DNA of 8,659 nt from Geodermatophilaceae bacterium (GTDB lineage Bacteria > Actinomycetota > Actinomycetes > Mycobacteriales > Geodermatophilaceae), in assembly GCA_013814015.1 (NCBI GenBank), contig JACCQS010000376.1, positions 1-8,659 of the forward strand. Reading direction: 5' to 3'. Shown in pieces: positions 1-6,415 of this stretch (positions are counted from its first letter, which is position 1; the number at the start of each line of letters is the position of its first letter). A program made the translations under genes and the position numbers. The notes beneath the pieces were generated by a model that did not search any database, was not told the DNA's origin, and saw only the letters and a list, made by a program, of their open reading frames with translations.

Positions 1-2
1 CG

Positions 3-1949
3 TTGCCGCTGTTGGAGCGGATGAAGTTCCTGGCCATCTTTGCCTCGAACCTGGACGAGTTCTACATGGTGCGGGTGGCCGGTCTCAAGCGCCGGCAGAG
101 CACCGGCCTCTCGCTGCGCTCGCTCGACGGGCTGTCCCCGCGCGAGCAACTGGACCGGATCAACGTACGGACCCAAGATCTGTCGACCCAACACTCGGCG
201 TGCTTTCGCGAGGACATCGCTCCGGCGCTGGAGGCCGAAGGAATCCGCATCGTGCACTGGGGGGAACTCGAGCGCTCCGAGGCTGCCCGGCTGCGCGAGT
301 ACTTCCGCGACCACGTGTTCCCGGTCCTCACCCCGCTGGCGGTCGATCCGGCCCACCCCTTTCCCTATATCAGCGGGTTGTCCCTCAACCTGGCAGTGCT
401 CATCCGGGACCATGTCGGCGGCCCGTCACGATTCGCGCGAGTCAAGGTGCCCAACAACGTTCCGCGATTCGTGACCTTGGCCGACGGTCAGAGCTTCCTG
501 CCGCTCGAGGACCTCATCTCTGCCCATATGGCCCAGCTGTTCCCGGGCAATGAGGTGATCGCCCAGCATGTGTTCCGGGTGACCCGAAATGCGGACTTCG
601 ATGTCGAGGACGATCGCGACGAGGACTTGCTGCAGGCACTGGAGCGTGAACTGGCCCGACGTCGGTTCGGCCCGGCGGTACGGCTGGAGATCACCGACAG
701 CATGGATCCCGAGGTCCTCGGTTTCCTGCTCACCGAACTCGGGATCAGTGAATCCGACGTCGTGCGTGTTCCCGGGCTGCTGGATCTCTCGGGGCTCATG
801 GCGCTCTACAACCTGGACCGTCCCGAACTCAAGGACGAGACATTCGTTCCAGCAACCCATCCCCGGTTGTCGGAAGGGGAGACACCCAAGAGCGTCTTCG
901 CAACCCTGCGCGAAGGTGACGTCCTGGTCCATCACCCCTACGACTCCTTCGCGACCAGCGTGCAACGGTTCATCGAGCAGGCCGCCGAGGACCCGCACGT
1001 CCTGGCGATCAAGCAGACGCTCTACCGGACCTCCGGTGATTCGCCGATCGTGGAGGCGCTCAGCGACGCCGCTCGGGCGGGCAAGCAGGTCGTGGTCCTG
1101 GTCGAGATCAAAGCTCGATTCGACGAGGCCGCCAACATCAGCTGGGCGCGACAATTGGAGCAGGCCGGCTGTCACGTCGTGTACGGGCTCGTCGGCCTCA
1201 AGACGCACTGCAAGACCGCCCTGGTGGTGCGAAGTGAGAACGGCGTCATCCGCCGGTACTGCCACCTCGGGACCGGCAACTACAACCCGAAGACGGCCCG
1301 CCTGTACGAGGATTTCGGCATCCTGACCGCGGACTCGAGGGTCGGCGCAGATCTGACCGACCTGTTCAACGCGCTGACCGGGTACTCGCGCCAGACCAAC
1401 TACCGCACTCTGCTGGTATCCCCGCGCGGAATCCGCCAAGGACTGGTGGACCGGATCGAACGCGAGATCGACCACGCCCGCGAAGGCCGGCCAGCCGGCA
1501 TCATGTTCAAGATCAACTCCTTGGTGGACGAGGGCATCATCGATGGTCTGTACCGCGCGAGCCGGGCTGGGGTGCAAGTCCGGTTACTCGTCCGCGGCAT
1601 CTGCGCGCTAAGGCCCGGCGTTCCCGGCCTGTCCGACAACATCGAGGTTCGCTCGATCGTCGGACGTTTCCTCGAGCACTCCCGAGTGGTCAACTTCCTC
1701 AACGGCGATGAGCCGGAGTGGTGGCTCGGAAGCGCGGACATGATGCACCGCAACCTCGATCGCCGGATCGAGGTCATGCTGCAGGTGACCGACTCGACAG
1801 CTCGAGCGCAGCTGTCGGACGTGACGACATCGGCGTGGGGCGCGGCTGTCCGCTGCTGGACACTCACATCCGACGGCAGCTGGGTGCAATCCGGCGACGA
1901 GGACTACCAGGCGGCACTGATCGCCGGGCTTGCCGAGCGGGTCGGCTAG
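3..1949 (+). CDS. ppk: Polyphosphate kinase 1 (5' partial)
   Basis: This enzyme reversibly moves the terminal phosphate of ATP onto inorganic polyphosphate through a phosphohistidine. The visible protein opens directly in the conserved N-terminal region (PLLERMKFLAIF, then SNLDEFYMVRVAGL at about residues 16-29 of the fragment), so the true start lies left of the window. The family is about 690-740 residues and 648 are present, so the missing part is only the extreme N-terminus. The core shows HHPYDSF, then the first phospholipase-D-like HxK motif in KTHCKTALV (His 402 of the fragment, the expected phosphorylated histidine), HLGTGNYNPKTARLYEDF, and the second active-site histidine in MMHRNLDRR (His 582). 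The reading frame is intact to a TAG stop. mutT1 follows 17 nt later on the same strand, so the two are probably co-transcribed. Identification is very secure; only the start is unknown. Confidence 0.97.
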   Translation: MPLLERMKFLAIFASNLDEFYMVRVAGLKRRQSTGLSLRSLDGLSPREQLDRINVRTQDLSTQHSACFREDIAPALEAEGIRIVHWGELERSEAARLREYFRDHVFPVLTPLAVDPAHPFPYISGLSLNLAVLIRDHVGGPSRFARVKVPNNVPRFVTLADGQSFLPLEDLISAHMAQLFPGNEVIAQHVFRVTRNADFDVEDDRDEDLLQALERELARRRFGPAVRLEITDSMDPEVLGFLLTELGISESDVVRVPGLLDLSGLMALYNLDRPELKDETFVPATHPRLSEGETPKSVFATLREGDVLVHHPYDSFATSVQRFIEQAAEDPHVLAIKQTLYRTSGDSPIVEALSDAARAGKQVVVLVEIKARFDEAANISWARQLEQAGCHVVYGLVGLKTHCKTALVVRSENGVIRRYCHLGTGNYNPKTARLYEDFGILTADSRVGADLTDLFNALTGYSRQTNYRTLLVSPRGIRQGLVDRIEREIDHAREGRPAGIMFKINSLVDEGIIDGLYRASRAGVQVRLLVRGICALRPGVPGLSDNIEVRSIVGRFLEHSRVVNFLNGDEPEWWLGSADMMHRNLDRRIEVMLQVTDSTARAQLSDVTTSAWGAAVRCWTLTSDGSWVQSGDEDYQAALIAGLAERVG

Positions 1950-1966
1950 TGCCGGGACCGATCTAG

Positions 1967-2854
1967 GTGCCGAGTCCGGTTCTCGCCGCCGGAGGTATCG
2001 TCTGGCGTCGCACCGCTGAGCCGAACACCTTCGAGGTCCTGCTCGTGCACCGGCCGCGGTACGACGACTGGACTTTCCCGAAAGGCAAGCTGCACAAGGG
2101 GGAGTCCCTCTTGGCCGCAGCCGTCCGGGAGGTGTCGGAGGAGACCGGATTATCGGTCGTGGTCGGCCATCGGATGCGGTCAGTGCGCTACCGCACGACC
2201 GATGGGCCCAAGGAAGTCACCTATTGGGCCATGCAAGCCGAGACCGGACGGTTCACGCCCAACCACGAGGTGGACAGGGCTCGCTGGGTGTCTATGGCCC
2301 GAGCCGAGAAAATGCTCAGCTACGACCACGACCAGCAACTGGCCACCGAGTTGCTGGACCAGCCGCCGAGTGTCGTACGGGTGGTGCTGGTACGCCACGC
2401 TGATGCCGGACGTCGCAGTGACTTCGACGGGGCGGACGTCGCGCGACCCCTGTCGCATCGCGGTCTGCGTCAGGCCGAGCGGTTGGTTCCGCTGATCACC
2501 TGCTTCAGACCCACGCGGGTTCTCGCCGCGCCGGCTCGCCGCTGCCTGCAGACCGTCGAACCTCTTGCCCGTGCCGCAGGACTTGACGTGGAGCAGGCGC
2601 CGATGTTCGGAGAGGACGAGTTCTCCGCCGACGCGCAGGGCGCCGCTGACCAGCTCGTGTCCGACCTCGCCTCGACCGACGATGTGACGGTCATCGCCAG
2701 TCAGGGCGGGGTCATTCCGGCGCTGATGACCTGGCTGTCCCCGTCCGGAGCTCCCGAACCCATGCCACAGGTTGCAGCGAAAGCCGGCGCCTGGACTCTG
2801 GCCTTCGGACCAGGTCGGATGCGCGCGGACTACTACCCACCACCCAAACGCTGA
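1967..2854 (+). CDS. mutT1: Nudix hydrolase fused to histidine-phosphatase domain (MutT1-like)
   Basis: This 295-residue protein has two domains. The N-terminal Nudix domain (about 1-132) carries a perfect Nudix box, G40-x5-E46-x7-REVSEETGL (to residue 62), the Mg2+ and pyrophosphate-cleaving site. A histidine-phosphatase-like domain follows (about 136-295) with VLVRHAD (R143-H144) and the family arginine in PARRCLQT (R191/R192). Mycobacterial MutT1 of the same architecture is known to hydrolyse 8-oxo-(d)GTP and diadenosine polyphosphates, so sanitation of oxidised nucleotides is the likely role. One oddity is that the second phosphatase motif, normally S-H-G-G, reads S245-Q246-G-G, so the second catalytic histidine is absent. 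The GTG start follows the ppk TAG by 17 nt and gives MPSPVLAAGGIVWR, the usual Nudix N-terminus; the ribosome-binding site is weak (GGGAC, 9 nt upstream). Placement next to ppk matches mycobacteria. Confidence 0.93.
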   Translation: MPSPVLAAGGIVWRRTAEPNTFEVLLVHRPRYDDWTFPKGKLHKGESLLAAAVREVSEETGLSVVVGHRMRSVRYRTTDGPKEVTYWAMQAETGRFTPNHEVDRARWVSMARAEKMLSYDHDQQLATELLDQPPSVVRVVLVRHADAGRRSDFDGADVARPLSHRGLRQAERLVPLITCFRPTRVLAAPARRCLQTVEPLARAAGLDVEQAPMFGEDEFSADAQGAADQLVSDLASTDDVTVIASQGGVIPALMTWLSPSGAPEPMPQVAAKAGAWTLAFGPGRMRADYYPPPKR

Positions 2855-2886
2855 TCGGCAACCGCCCCGCCTGGCGCGGATGATCA

Positions 2887-2925
2887 AAGAGGTCCCCTCA
2901 GACGCCTTGTCCGAGGGGACCTCTT
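2887..2925. terminator. Strong intrinsic terminator, probably bidirectional
   Basis: A perfect 13-bp stem is formed by AAGAGGTCCCCTC (2887-2899) and its complement (2913-2925). It extends through one A-C mismatch by three more pairs (2901-2903 with 2909-2911), leaving a 5-nt GCCTT loop. It lies between the convergent mutT1 (ends 2854) and hupB (ends 2957). The A-rich and T-rich edges are short: reading leftward the stem ends in CTCTTTGATC, and reading rightward in CTCTTCATG. It can therefore serve hupB a little better than mutT1, but probably stops both transcripts. Confidence 0.85.
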
Positions 2926-2956
2926 CATGACGGTGCCCGTGCCATGCCGTACGGCC

Positions 2957-3481
2957 TTACTTCTTGCCCTTTTTGGTCGACTTCTTGGCCAGAACCTTGG
3001 CGGCGGACTTCTTCGTGGCCGCCTTCTTGGCCGGAGCCTTCGTAGCGAGGACCTTCGCCGCGGCCCGCTTGGTCGGGGCCGCCTTCTTGGCAGTGCTGGC
3101 CCGCTTGGTCGGGGCCGCCTTCTTGGCAGTGCTCTTGGCCGGAGCAGCCTTGCTGGCCGACGCCGACGACGTGCGCTTTGCCGTCGTCGTCTTGGTCAGT
3201 CGCTTGACGCCGCTGACGACATCCTTGAAGCCCTGGCCAGGGCGGAAGGCCGGGACCGAGGTCTTCTTGAGCCGGATAGCGACCCCGGTTCGTGGGTTAC
3301 GTGCGGTACGGGCCGCGCGTGCCCGCTTCTCGAACACCCCGAACCCGGTGATGGCCACGCGCTCTCCGCTGGCGACGGCCCGTAGGACGGTGTCGACCAT
3401 CGCCTCGACGACGGCGCCGGTGGATTTCTTGTCGACGGCGGTCTTGTCTGCCACCGCGTCGATCAGTTCAGCTTTGTTCAC
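2957..3481 (-). CDS. hupB: HU nucleoid protein with Lys/Ala-rich tail (HupB)
   Basis: This is a histone-like DNA-binding protein that bends and compacts the chromosome. Residues 1-92 are a canonical HU fold: VNKAELIDAVAD at the start, ITGFGVFEKR, the DNA-binding arm RNPRTG (61-66), and VPAFRPGQGFKDVV. Residues 93-174 form a basic, low-complexity Lys/Ala/Pro/Thr tail of the actinobacterial HupB/Hlp type, ending STKKGKK. I place the start at GTG 3481 because it gives the family N-terminus (V/M)NKAEL and is preceded by GGGAGG at 4-nt spacing; an in-frame ATG 30 nt further upstream would add ten unrelated residues. The predicted mature length is 174 aa. The tail holds an exact 12-residue tandem repeat. 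The gene is convergent with mutT1, separated from leuD by 153 bp, and has its own likely promoter. Confidence 0.96.
   Translation of the reverse strand: MNKAELIDAVADKTAVDKKSTGAVVEAMVDTVLRAVASGERVAITGFGVFEKRARAARTARNPRTGVAIRLKKTSVPAFRPGQGFKDVVSGVKRLTKTTTAKRTSSASASKAAPAKSTAKKAAPTKRASTAKKAAPTKRAAAKVLATKAPAKKAATKKSAAKVLAKKSTKKGKK
3062..3133. repeat. Exact 36-bp tandem duplication within hupB
   Basis: Bases 3062-3097 are repeated without a mismatch at 3098-3133. The unit is 12 codons and encodes STAKKAAPTKRA twice (HupB residues 117-128 and 129-140). The exact identity at synonymous positions points to a recent slippage or unequal-recombination event inside the tail-coding region. Confidence 0.95.
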
Positions 3482-3552
3482 GTGTCCTCCCGGACGTTGT
3501 GGCGGCACCATTGCGGTGCTCTCGGATGGCGGGGTACATCGCTCCGAGGTCG

Positions 3553-3581
3553 AAGTTATGCCTTCTGGACGCCAGACTCAA
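3553..3581 (-). promoter_or_regulatory. Predicted sigma70-type promoter of hupB
   Basis: Reading toward hupB, TTGAGT (3581-3576, four of six matches to TTGACA) and TAACTT (3558-3553, fits the TAnnnT pattern) are separated by exactly 17 bp. The start site would be near 3546, leaving a 5' UTR of about 65 nt before GTG 3481. That UTR includes a small GCACC/GGTGC hairpin at 3505-3519. This is inference from spacing and position. Confidence 0.55.
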
Positions 3582-3628
3582 CCATTCCCCCGGCGTTTCA
3601 TGATATCTGGCAACAGGTTTCGTACGGT

Positions 3629-3644
3629 GATCAGCTAGCTGATC
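3629..3644. repeat. Perfect 16-bp palindrome across the leuD stop codon
   Basis: GATCAGCTAGCTGATC is fully self-complementary with no spacer. It contains the leuD TAG stop (3637-3635) and lies about 48 bp upstream of the hupB -35 element. No T-tract follows in the leuD direction, so it is not a standard intrinsic terminator. A dimeric-protein operator or a chance consequence of the codons are both possible. Confidence 0.7.
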
Positions 3645-4225
3645 GTGGGAAGTCGCTCCGGACGGGCGCTTTCGAACTCGGTGATGAGCTCGAGATGCCG
3701 CTCGGTCAGCGCGATGTCGTCAAGGCCCTCGAGCAACCGCCAGCGTGCGTAAGGGTCGACAACGAAGGCAGTGACGATGTTTCCGTACCGGATCTCGTTG
3801 GCCACCAGGTCGATCTCGACCGGCTGCTCGGGCTGGGATTCGGCGTGCTCCCACAGTTTCTCGATCTCGGCAATCGGCTGCTCGATGACCAGTAGGCCGG
3901 TCTTGAAGGCGTTGTTCCGAAAGATGTCACCGAAGCGTGGCGCTATGACTACCCTGAAGCCGTAGTCCATCAGCGCCCAGACCGCGTGTTCTCTCGATGA
4001 GCCGGTGCCGAAGTCGTTGTCCGCCACCAGGATGGAAGACCGGGCGTATTCCGGCTTGTTCAGCACGAAGTCCGCTTCGTTGGCTCGCCAGGCGGCGAAC
4101 AGGCCGTCCTCGAATCCGGTTCGGGTCACCCGCTTGAGGTAGACCGCCGGGATGATCTGGTCGGTGTCGACATTGGTCCGGCGCAGGGGGGCGACGGTGC
4201 CGCGGTGCACGGTGAACGCCTTCAT
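3635..4225 (-). CDS. leuD: 3-isopropylmalate dehydratase, small subunit
   Basis: This is the swivel subunit of isopropylmalate isomerase, which pairs with LeuC to interconvert 2- and 3-isopropylmalate in leucine biosynthesis (cytoplasm). The 196-residue length is normal for the bacterial family. Diagnostic segments are the N-terminal MKAFTVHRG, NVDTDQIIPAVYLKRV (18-33), the substrate-binding loop DFGTGSSREHA (71-81), and APRFGDIFRNNAFKTGLL (95-112). The ATG overlaps the leuC stop in an ATGA arrangement (4225-4222), which implies translational coupling and balanced subunit supply. The gene ends at TAG 3637-3635, inside a 16-bp palindrome. No strong terminator is seen after it, so some readthrough toward hupB on the same strand is possible. 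Confidence 0.97.
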   Translation of the reverse strand: MKAFTVHRGTVAPLRRTNVDTDQIIPAVYLKRVTRTGFEDGLFAAWRANEADFVLNKPEYARSSILVADNDFGTGSSREHAVWALMDYGFRVVIAPRFGDIFRNNAFKTGLLVIEQPIAEIEKLWEHAESQPEQPVEIDLVANEIRYGNIVTAFVVDPYARWRLLEGLDDIALTERHLELITEFESARPERLPTIS

Positions 4226-5631
4226 GATCGGGCTTCCAACTCGGCCGGCGAGGTCAGGTGTCCGGTGACCGCAGTCGCGGCGGCGACCCCCGGGGAGACC
4301 AGATGGGTACGACCACCCTTGCCCTGTCGACCCTCGAAATTGCGGTTGGACGTCGACGCGGATCGCTCACCCGGGGCCAACTGATCCGGGTTCATGCCCA
4401 GACACATCGAACACCCAGCGCTGCGCCATTGCGCCCCGGCGTCGAGGAAGATCTGGTCCAGACCCTCCGCTTCGGCGGCGACCTTGACCCGCATCGAGCC
4501 CGGCACGACCAACATCCGTACCGAGGCAGCGACCTTCCTGCCGCGCAAGAGATCCGCGGCGATGCGCAGATCCTCGATCCGACCATTGGTGCAGGAGCCC
4601 ACGAAGACCGTGTCCACGCTGACCTCGCGCAATGGGGTTCCCGGCTCGAGGTCCATGTAGGCCAACGCCTTCTCCGCTGACACCCGGTCCCCTGGGTCGG
4701 TGAAGTCCTCCGGGTTCGGCACCCTGGCGCTCAATGGCGCGCCCTGGCCGGGGTTCGTTCCCCAGGTCACGAACGGCGAGAGCCTGCTCGCGTCGAGGTG
4801 CACCTCGGCATCGAAGCTCGCATCGCCGTCGGATCGAAGAGTCCGCCAGTAGGCCACGGCTTCGTCCCACCGGACCCCGGTCGGCGCACTGGACCGGCCT
4901 GCCAGAAACTCGAAGGTGGTCTCGTCGGGGGCGATCAGACCCGCCCGGGCACCGGCCTCGATCGACATGTTGCACACGGTCATCCGGCCTTCCATGGACA
5001 ACGCCTCGATCGCCGGACCCCGGTATTCGATCACGTAGCCCTGTCCCCCTCCAGTCCCGATCTGGGTGATCAACGCCAGGATCAGGTCCTTGGCGCTTAC
5101 CCCGATCGGAAGCCGGCCGTCGACGTTGACCGCCATCGTCCTGGGTCGGGCGGCCGGCAGGGTCTGGGTGGCCAACACGTGCTCGACCTCACTCGTTCCT
5201 ATGCCGAAGGCCAGAGCACCGAAGGCGCCATGGGTGGACGTATGGCTGTCTCCGCACACGATTGTCATGCCTGGCTGAGTCAGTCCGAGTTGCGGGCCGA
5301 TGACATGCACGATCCCCTGCTCCGCATCGCCCATGGCGTGCAGGCGGATACCGAACTCCGCGCAGTTGCGGCGAAGCGTGTCGATCTGGGTGCGCGACAC
5401 CAGGTCAGCAATGGGCTTGTCGATGTCGAGCGTGGGGACGTTGTGGTCCTCCGTGGCCAGGGTCAGATCTGGCCTACGCACCCGACGACCGGCCGTCCGC
5501 AGTCCGTCGAAAGCCTGCGGACTGGTCACCTCATGGACCAGATGCAGATCGATGAACAGCAGATCAGGTTCGTTGTCGGCACGTCGTACGACGTGGCTCT
5601 CCCAGACCTTCTCTGCCAGTGTGCCGGCCAT
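4222..5631 (-). CDS. leuC: 3-isopropylmalate dehydratase, large subunit
   Basis: This is the aconitase-family catalytic subunit of isopropylmalate isomerase in leucine biosynthesis, carrying a 4Fe-4S cluster. The three cluster cysteines are present: one in VGSCTNGR (residue 347 from the chosen ATG) and two in CSMCLGMNPD (407 and 410). Other aconitase-family segments are TLAEKVWESHVV, LHLVHEVTSPQAF, TVATEDHN-like LATEDHNVPT, CGDSHTSTHGAFGALAFGIGTSEVEHVLATQ, and NRNFEGRQGKGGRTHL. I chose ATG 5631 because MAGTLAEKVW matches the family N-terminus; GTG 5637, two codons upstream, is nearly as good and is closer to a GAGGG ribosome-binding site. The predicted length is 469 aa, as expected. It is the first gene of the leuCD operon and is divergent from an IclR-type regulator with a shared 66-bp control region. 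Confidence 0.97.
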   Translation of the reverse strand: MAGTLAEKVWESHVVRRADNEPDLLFIDLHLVHEVTSPQAFDGLRTAGRRVRRPDLTLATEDHNVPTLDIDKPIADLVSRTQIDTLRRNCAEFGIRLHAMGDAEQGIVHVIGPQLGLTQPGMTIVCGDSHTSTHGAFGALAFGIGTSEVEHVLATQTLPAARPRTMAVNVDGRLPIGVSAKDLILALITQIGTGGGQGYVIEYRGPAIEALSMEGRMTVCNMSIEAGARAGLIAPDETTFEFLAGRSSAPTGVRWDEAVAYWRTLRSDGDASFDAEVHLDASRLSPFVTWGTNPGQGAPLSARVPNPEDFTDPGDRVSAEKALAYMDLEPGTPLREVSVDTVFVGSCTNGRIEDLRIAADLLRGRKVAASVRMLVVPGSMRVKVAAEAEGLDQIFLDAGAQWRSAGCSMCLGMNPDQLAPGERSASTSNRNFEGRQGKGGRTHLVSPGVAAATAVTGHLTSPAELEARS

Positions 5632-5667
5632 GTCCACCCAACCCTCTGCCCTCTTGTGACGGTTCTA

Positions 5668-5682
5668 TCTCACAATGTGAGA
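5668..5682. promoter_or_regulatory. Operator for the IclR-family regulator in the leuC/regulator gap
   Basis: TCTCACA-A-TGTGAGA is an inverted repeat with two perfect 7-bp arms around one central base. It is centred in the short divergent gap between leuC and the regulator gene. On the regulator side it lies just upstream of the likely -10 box. On the leuC side it directly abuts a possible weak -10, TAGAAC (5667-5662). The right part CACAATGTGAGA agrees at 10 of 12 positions with the Corynebacterium LtbR motif CA(T/C)ATAGTGAGA as I remember it, which supports control of leuCD and autoregulation. Confidence 0.8.
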
Positions 5683-5685
5683 CGC

Positions 5686-5697
5686 TAGTATCGCTTT
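5686..5697 (+). promoter_or_regulatory. Predicted -10 element of a leaderless promoter for the IclR-type regulator
   Basis: TAGTAT (5686-5691) fits the TAnnnT -10 pattern. Six bases later is the GTG start codon at 5698, the position where transcription should begin. No Shine-Dalgarno sequence precedes the GTG. The -35 region at 17-bp spacing (TTCTAT, 5663-5668) is poor and partly overlaps the operator, which would fit an autorepressed promoter. Confidence 0.6.
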
Positions 5698-6396
5698 GTG
5701 GGACACACTAGCGGTATCGGCGTCCTGGACAAAGCCGTCCTCCTTTTGCGTCAGGCGGCTCTCGGTCCGGCCACGCTCACCGATCTGGTCCAGCGGACCC
5801 GGCTCCCCAAGGCAACCGCTCATCGGATCGCAGCCGCCCTCGAGTTCCACGGCTTGCTGGATCGCGACGAAGCCGGCGCCTGGGTGTCGGGCCCCCTGCT
5901 CGCCGAGCTCGCCTCCGATGCTGAACCGGATCTGGTCAGCCGAGCGGGACCGGTCCTCGAGCAGTTGTGCCGGGACACCGGCGAGAGTGCCCAACTCTTC
6001 CAGCGCGATGCCGACGTCCGGGTGTGCGTCGCGGTTGCCGACCGTGCCAGCGGCCTTCGCGACACTGTGCCGCTCGGCGCCCGGCTGCCATTGACGGCTG
6101 GGTCGGCTGCCCATGTGCTGCTGGCCTGGTCCACCGGCGACCGTGCCGATCGTGCGGTGCTCGAGGGCGCCGCGTTCTCCGCCAAGACCCTGGCCGAGGT
6201 GCGACGGTTGGGCTATGCGCACAGCAGCGCCGAGCGCGAGGCGGGCGTCGGGTCGATCTCGGCACCGGTACACGACTCCGACGGCACTGTGATCGCCGCT
6301 GTGTCCGTGTCCGGGCCGGTGGGGCGCTTGGGCCGCCGCCCGGAGACCGGTCTGGTGAGGTCGGTGCTCGAGGCCGCCGGTTCGCTGACCGGTTGA
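5698..6396 (+). CDS. IclR-family transcriptional regulator (LtbR/NdgR-like)
   Basis: This 232-residue protein begins with a winged helix-turn-helix (about residues 7-65; LTDLVQRTRLPKATAHRIAA, then LEFHGLLDRD as the wing region) followed by an IclR effector-binding domain (about 75-230, with RVCVAVADRASGLRDTVPLGARLPL and SISAPVHDSDGTVIAAVSVSGP). IclR-family proteins of this size divergent from leuC, such as Corynebacterium LtbR and Streptomyces NdgR, are known to control leuCD and other amino-acid genes. The same position in M. tuberculosis holds Rv2989. Synteny and the operator in the shared 66-bp gap make a leuCD repressor the best guess. The GTG at 5698 is preferred because it gives the expected N-terminus (GIGVLDKAVLLLRQA) and lies at the predicted transcript start. 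It is convergent with the downstream phosphotransferase, with a 19-bp gap and no obvious terminator. The effector is unknown. Confidence 0.92.
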   Translation: MGHTSGIGVLDKAVLLLRQAALGPATLTDLVQRTRLPKATAHRIAAALEFHGLLDRDEAGAWVSGPLLAELASDAEPDLVSRAGPVLEQLCRDTGESAQLFQRDADVRVCVAVADRASGLRDTVPLGARLPLTAGSAAHVLLAWSTGDRADRAVLEGAAFSAKTLAEVRRLGYAHSSAEREAGVGSISAPVHDSDGTVIAAVSVSGPVGRLGRRPETGLVRSVLEAAGSLTG

Positions 6397-6415
6397 GAGC
6401 TGCTGGCCCGGATCC

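Noticed and set aside
426..1577. Long minus-strand open frame inside ppk
   Set aside because: It is antisense to a clearly conserved PPK1 coding region, has no recognisable domain, and reflects the high-GC bias that keeps antisense frames open.
2946..2955. Palindrome GCCGTACGGC just after the hupB stop codon
   Set aside because: A 10-bp GC-rich palindrome is expected fairly often by chance, and a much stronger hairpin lies 20 bp further downstream.
2964..3638. Plus-strand open frame opposite hupB with hydrophobic, Leu/Ala/Phe-rich translation
   Set aside because: The apparent hydrophobic segments are the complement of Lys/Ala codons of the HupB tail and do not represent a real membrane protein.
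4798..5688. Long plus-strand open frame opposite leuC
   Set aside because: It is a shadow of leuC; the translation shows no motifs, whereas the minus strand encodes all three Fe-S cysteines and the whole aconitase-family fold.
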